A stretch of DNA of 64,000 nt from Lepidostoma basale (lineage: Eukaryota; Arthropoda; Insecta; Trichoptera; Lepidostomatidae): NCBI GenBank assembly GCA_022606425.2, contig JAHDVF020000211.1:1178001-1242000 (forward strand). Reading direction: 5' to 3'. Shown here one piece after another: positions 63,010 through 64,000 of this stretch. The notes under the pieces are model-generated. The model had not been told where the DNA came from. It worked only from the letters and a program-made list of their open reading frames with translations, and made no database searches. Made by a program: the position numbers and the translations under genes. The number at the start of each line of letters is the position of its first letter. Positions within the stretch are counted from its first letter, which is position 1.

Positions 63010-64000
63010 AACCAAAGAAAAAATATATTTTAAACATACAACAAGCGGAGGTTCAGCTCTTGTGGTTGTCATGATGGCTTGTGGCTTGATCTGTGTGGCC
63101 GAAATGTTTCTCCGAAGAAGGATTTTGGGCGATACATGTATTGCTTTTGAATTTATTGAAAATATTTTATACAAAATAATGACATTCATAGGTTCTGGGT
63201 CGACTTTAATGACTGAGTTGTCTTCACACGAAGAAGAAGAAGATCGATTATTTCGATATCGTCAACACATGTTATATCATCTTTCATATTAAGTCGTGGT
63301 GCTTGGTGATGCCAGTAGAAATATATTAAGTTCAGAAGGGAGATCTTCGAAAGAAGTTACATTAAAAATAATAATAATAATATATCATATCCTGCCTTCT
63401 CAAAGTCGGGCTGCTCTTGGGTTTTTAAAATTAACGTCTTAAGTTTAACTTTTTAATGGTTTTTGGTGAAATATAAATTACCTTAATAACATAATTAGTT
63501 AAATGTGAAAAAAATTGTTAGTTTGATCTTTGTATGGGTTCGATTCTTGCATCTAAAACCGTATTTACCGCTCGTAAATTTAAATAGGCGCCATTTCTAT
63601 TTCAATCTACACTGTCGCCTTAATTTATATAAGTATAGCCGATGAGTTATGGTTACGGTCGGACTGACATCCTTCATTTACGACGGACGCATTTTTACAC
63701 GTCTGGCAGTAATCGCCGATATTATATCAGGATTTGCACGCAAGCAATATATGCGAGGCGACCTTTAATTCAAGTTTCCGAGCTGTAAACTTGCATTACA
63801 AAAACATATTAATTATGGAATTAAATATATGGTATGTAACTAAAGATTGCGTTAACGCTGAATGCTCCTGGAGCTAAAACTGAAACATAATATAGAATGT
63901 TTTATTTAGAGGTATACCGGTACAATTCATAAATGAAAAAAAAAACACATTAAAATAATGTTAATGTCTATGATATTGGCTTTATTTAATACAAGTAGAT
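63010..64000. other. No recognisable feature
   Basis: A 76-codon frame at 63062-63292 and an (ATA)n stretch near 63370 are present, but nothing is recognised. Confidence 0.3.

Overview
The window looks like nuclear DNA of an arthropod, most probably an insect with a large, AT-rich, transposon-laden genome. I cannot name the species. The clues are an R1-clade retrotransposon, a Transib (RAG1-like) DNA transposon, a tRNA-derived SINE, several LINE families of the kind common in insect assemblies, MITEs, and many inverted-repeat elements carrying hammerhead-ribozyme-like cores. No host protein-coding gene is convincingly present. There are two weak exon-like candidates (58085-58195 and 48120-48370) and a few GC-richer islets that could be regulatory DNA. 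The window may be a long intron or a gene desert.

Layout. 1-10 kb: 3' ends of LINE families, a fold-back insertion (362-684), the first hammerhead elements, SINE pieces, and a LINE-in-LINE insertion at 6497-6839. 10-24 kb: two MITEs (10497-10900, 10962-11166), a longer LINE copy (12610-13450), hammerhead elements, a full SINE (17592-17841) and a hAT-type MITE (21475-21951). 23.9-28.4 kb: a 5'-truncated R1-clade element on the minus strand, inserted into a hammerhead element with a 13-bp target duplication. Its second reading frame of about 1042 codons is interrupted by one amber codon. 29-32 kb: LINE copies, a MITE and a SINE. 32262-35187: a complete but decayed Transib transposon with heptamer-like ends, a CCACG duplication, and recognisable RAG1-type catalytic motifs. 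35-50 kb: hammerhead inverted repeats, a nested LINE with a 13-bp duplication, a 95-bp tandem repeat (40430-40999) and a MITE at 48805-49063. 50-64 kb: more LINE 3' ends of at least five families, SINE copies and a perfect snap-back ribozyme pair at 62854-63003.

The common theme is retroelements nested inside one another. The most striking set is the dispersed hammerhead-like motifs in inverted repeats. Their stem III is a bare palindrome (ACAUGU, ACAGCUGU, ACUAGU), which fits the small dimer-acting hammerheads known from Penelope-like retroelements. Stem I and stem II sequences differ between families but stay paired. One family has UUGAUAA in place of CUGAUGA, a change that preserves the core 3-8 base pair. 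No Penelope reverse transcriptase is visible here, so these are terminal fragments or non-autonomous copies.

Names used below: LINE-T is the LINE with a (TTAG)n or (TTTG)n tail. LINE-CR is CR1-like. HH-A to HH-H are families of hammerhead-bearing repeats.
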